From NCBI RefSeq assembly GCF_013155375.1, contig NZ_JABJQY010000004.1, forward strand, positions 558,001 through 622,000: a stretch of 64,000 bases of DNA, written 5' to 3'. The notes under the pieces were generated by a model. That model ran no database searches. It was given only the letters and a program-made list of their open reading frames with translations, and was not told the origin of the DNA. This DNA is from Nocardioides sp. zg-1308 (GTDB lineage: Bacteria; Actinomycetota; Actinomycetes; Propionibacteriales; Nocardioidaceae). Below, in pieces: positions 62,123-64,000 of the stretch (positions are counted from its first letter, which is position 1; each line of letters opens with the position of its first letter). A program made the position numbers and the translations under genes.

Positions 62123-64000
62123 TGTGCGCCTCCGGTGGGCATGAGCAGTTGGACGCTGAGGATGTCCACGGGTTGTTGGGGGGTGACGGTGAGGCCGCGG
62201 CGTGATCGTTCTGCATCCCTGCCCGTGCCGGCGCGGGCTCGGAGGTGTGCGTCGAGGATCCGTTGCGCGCGGTGCTCGGCGACCTGAGCCAGGACCGGCT
62301 GCAGCGCGTCGAGCCCGCTGAGGACGCCTTGCATCCACTGCTGGGCGACCGGCGGCGGCACGTTGCCGGCGGGCCGAGCCGAGACGAGGCGTTCGGCGTC
62401 GTCGTCGGTGAGCCATGCTGCTGCGTCCGGCGGGCCCTCGAATGCCAGGACTGCGGCGTCCTCGGCGACCTTCTGCCTGGGCCCGGACGTGGTCGGCAGG
62501 GTGAGGTGGAACCGGAGTCGCACGAGCAGCAGGGTCGTGCGGGTGTTGACGGCGTCCGTGATAATCACGCCGGCACGGCGTGCGGGTCGCGCGCGCGGTG
62601 CGACGGTGGAGTCCAGGGCGCTCTCGAGCACGTAGCGCGCCAGTGCCTGGACAGCGGGGTCGGTGCGCGCGATCACGGCGTGGCCGCGATCGGCTGGCGG
62701 GTCGGCATGGAACGGCAGCGGGTCGTGCAGGCCCGGCGGGAGGCTGGTGCGGGCACCGAGCGGCAGTGCGGCGGTGACCGCGGTGAAGCCGTCATCGGTG
62801 GAGGTGATGGTGGACCCAAGCGAGCTCAGCGAGGCGGTGAGGAACTTCTCGAGGTCGCCATGCGAGCCGAGTGCCGCGCGAACCTCCTCCACCTGTTGAG
62901 CGACCTCCTCGGGCTGGATGGTGTTCTGGGCGAAGCGTGCGCGGGATGCCCGCTCCTTCTCCGCCGCAGACGACCATGCCTTCTCGAGCTCGGCGGCCTT
63001 CGCGTTGAGATCGATGTCGAGCATGAGCTGGTCGCGGGAGGACTCACCGCGCAGCAGCAGTCCTTCGGCGAGCGCGTCGATGAGGCCTTGGCCGTCGCCG
63101 GGGACGGGAACGGCGACGCCGGTGGCCTTGGCGATTGCGCGGTGGCGGCGGATGAGGACGTCGAGGACGATCCCGTCGATGCCGTTGTCCTCACCGTAGA
63201 GCGTCAACGCGCGGACGACGTCCTTGCGCTGGAGGTAGCGGTCGACGCGCCCCTCGCGTTGCTCATGGCGGGTGGGATTCCAGCACAGGTCGTAGTGGAC
63301 GACGGCCGAGAATCCCTCTTGGAGGTTGACGCCCTCGGACAGGCAGTCGGTGGCGACAAGGACGTGCATGCCCTCGGTGGCGGTGAGCTCGGCGACGCGA
63401 CGCGCGCGCTCGGCGGGCGGCAGCTCACCGGTGACGCTGATGACCGTGACCCGCGATCGCTTGGTGCTGAGGACGTCGGCGAGGTGCTCCTGAACGTAGT
63501 GGGCGGTGTCGATGAAGCGGCAGAAGACGATGGGATTGTCTCCGCCGGCAAGAAGCTTCTTGACCTGGTCGGTCAGGCTGCCGAGCTTGCGATCCTGGTC
63601 GGGTCCGTGGAGCTGCGCGGCGCGACGTGCGAAGTCGAGCAGGCGGCGGCGTTCGGTGGCGCTGGGGGTGGTGGACTCGTCGCTCTCGCCGTCGCTGTCG
63701 TCCTGAATGAGGGCGCCGGGCGTGGTGTCCATGCCCTCGAGCGACTCGTCGTCGTTCTCGTCGAGGACGGCGGCGCGGCCGACGCTGTCGGCCTCGCCGA
63801 CCGTAGTGGCCTCGCTGTTGGCCGCGCGCGTGCGCAGGGTGGCTTCCGCGGCGCGGGGGCTGGACGCGAGGGCGCGGAGCAATGCGAGGACCGACCACCA
63901 GCGCACTCGAGCCTTCGGGCTCCCGGCGTCCAGGTGGACCTGGTCGCGTGCGTACGCGAGCACGTCGTCGAAGAGGTCGCGGTAGGCCGGGGAGAGGCTG
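62119..64000 (-). CDS. SNF2/HepA-type helicase, C-terminal part (N-terminus outside window)
   Basis: The visible 627 codons are the C-terminal part of a superfamily 2 helicase; the frame is open at the right edge, so the start is not in the window. The RecA2 domain shows NPIVFCRFIDTAHYVQEHLA, DCLSEGVNLQEGFSAVVHYD and motif VI NPTRHEQREGRVDR, which fits SNF2/HepA-like translocases, including DrmD of class 1 DISARM. The acidic stretch near 63700 suggests a disordered insertion. The last 350 residues have a coiled-coil segment and a beta-rich end. The stop overlaps the methyltransferase start, so the two are translationally coupled. Confidence 0.85.
   Translation of the reverse strand, partial: SLSPAYRDLFDDVLAYARDQVHLDAGSPKARVRWWSVLALLRALASSPRAAEATLRTRAANSEATTVGEADSVGRAAVLDENDDESLEGMDTTPGALIQDDSDGESDESTTPSATERRRLLDFARRAAQLHGPDQDRKLGSLTDQVKKLLAGGDNPIVFCRFIDTAHYVQEHLADVLSTKRSRVTVISVTGELPPAERARRVAELTATEGMHVLVATDCLSEGVNLQEGFSAVVHYDLCWNPTRHEQREGRVDRYLQRKDVVRALTLYGEDNGIDGIVLDVLIRRHRAIAKATGVAVPVPGDGQGLIDALAEGLLLRGESSRDQLMLDIDLNAKAAELEKAWSSAAEKERASRARFAQNTIQPEEVAQQVEEVRAALGSHGDLEKFLTASLSSLGSTITSTDDGFTAVTAALPLGARTSLPPGLHDPLPFHADPPADRGHAVIARTDPAVQALARYVLESALDSTVAPRARPARRAGVIITDAVNTRTTLLLVRLRFHLTLPTTSGPRQKVAEDAAVLAFEGPPDAAAWLTDDDAERLVSARPAGNVPPPVAQQWMQGVLSGLDALQPVLAQVAEHRAQRILDAHLRARAGTGRDAERSRRGLTVTPQQPVDILSVQLLMPTGGAQ

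Larger units (their letters stand above)
48682..64000. mobile_element. Integrase-led genomic island carrying a defence operon (right end outside window)
   Basis: From just after glnA to the right edge, the genes change from housekeeping to two tandem tyrosine recombinases followed by a convergent restriction-type operon. GC drops visibly at about 51.5-52.9 kb. No tRNA or second att copy is visible, so the ends are not fixed. The island label rests on the recombinases, gene content and composition. Confidence 0.6.

Overview
The window is high-GC DNA (roughly 70% by eye) from an actinobacterium, most likely Nocardioidaceae (Nocardioides or a close relative). This rests on the many GTG starts, the dapA-rnj and ftsK/rodZ/rimO neighbourhoods, a DUF222/HNH (13E12-type) gene, a DUF4191 protein, an actinobacterial SucB-type E2 and a GlnR-type operator before glnA. 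The genus is an inference. No rRNA, tRNA or CRISPR array was seen.

Layout, left to right. (1) 1-8.3 kb: a truncated rimO, a cluster of about 55-bp palindromic repeats, a DUF222/HNH gene and a phosphotransferase-like gene lie inside what is usually a compact ftsK/rodZ-like/rimO cluster. (2) 8.6-19.3 kb: a secreted M4 metallopeptidase, then a BlaI-type repressor and an M56 membrane protease divergent from cydA-cydB-cydDC (cytochrome bd oxidase and its fused ABC exporter). Two identical BlaI-type operators lie just before cydA. (3) 19.3-33 kb, mostly minus strand: an orphan GAF histidine kinase, RNase J and DapA (overlapping genes), a TfoX-N protein, a secreted metzincin, a NUDIX hydrolase, a chain thyA-dfr-gntR-P-loop kinase joined by short overlaps, a quinone-oxidoreductase-like protein, a methyltransferase, two small unknowns and gcvT. 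(4) 33-48.6 kb, mostly plus strand: leucyl aminopeptidase, lipoamide dehydrogenase, the E2 acyltransferase with two lipoyl domains, a fused asymmetric ABC exporter, a TIGR01777 epimerase, lipB, lipA, DUF4191, RDD and glnA. LipB and LipA make the lipoyl group that the E2 carries, GcvT belongs to another lipoate-dependent system, and Lpd reoxidises the lipoyl group, so this stretch is rich in lipoate biology. A striking array of four 12-bp palindromes at exact 53-bp spacing sits before lipB.

(5) 48.6-64 kb is accessory DNA placed directly after glnA. It starts with two tandem, homologous tyrosine recombinases, the first broken by one amber codon. It continues with a minus-strand defence operon that runs off the right edge: SNF2-type helicase, N6-adenine methyltransferase of about 1350 residues, McrB-like AAA+ GTPase, McrC nuclease, and a coiled-coil protein with a hydrophobic segment. 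All five are joined by start/stop overlaps. A separate, lower-GC gene at the end looks like a PD-(D/E)XK (QxK) nuclease. The helicase-methylase pair resembles the drmD-drmMI half of class 1 DISARM, but here it is followed by McrBC instead of drmABC. This composite arrangement is the most interesting candidate system in the window.
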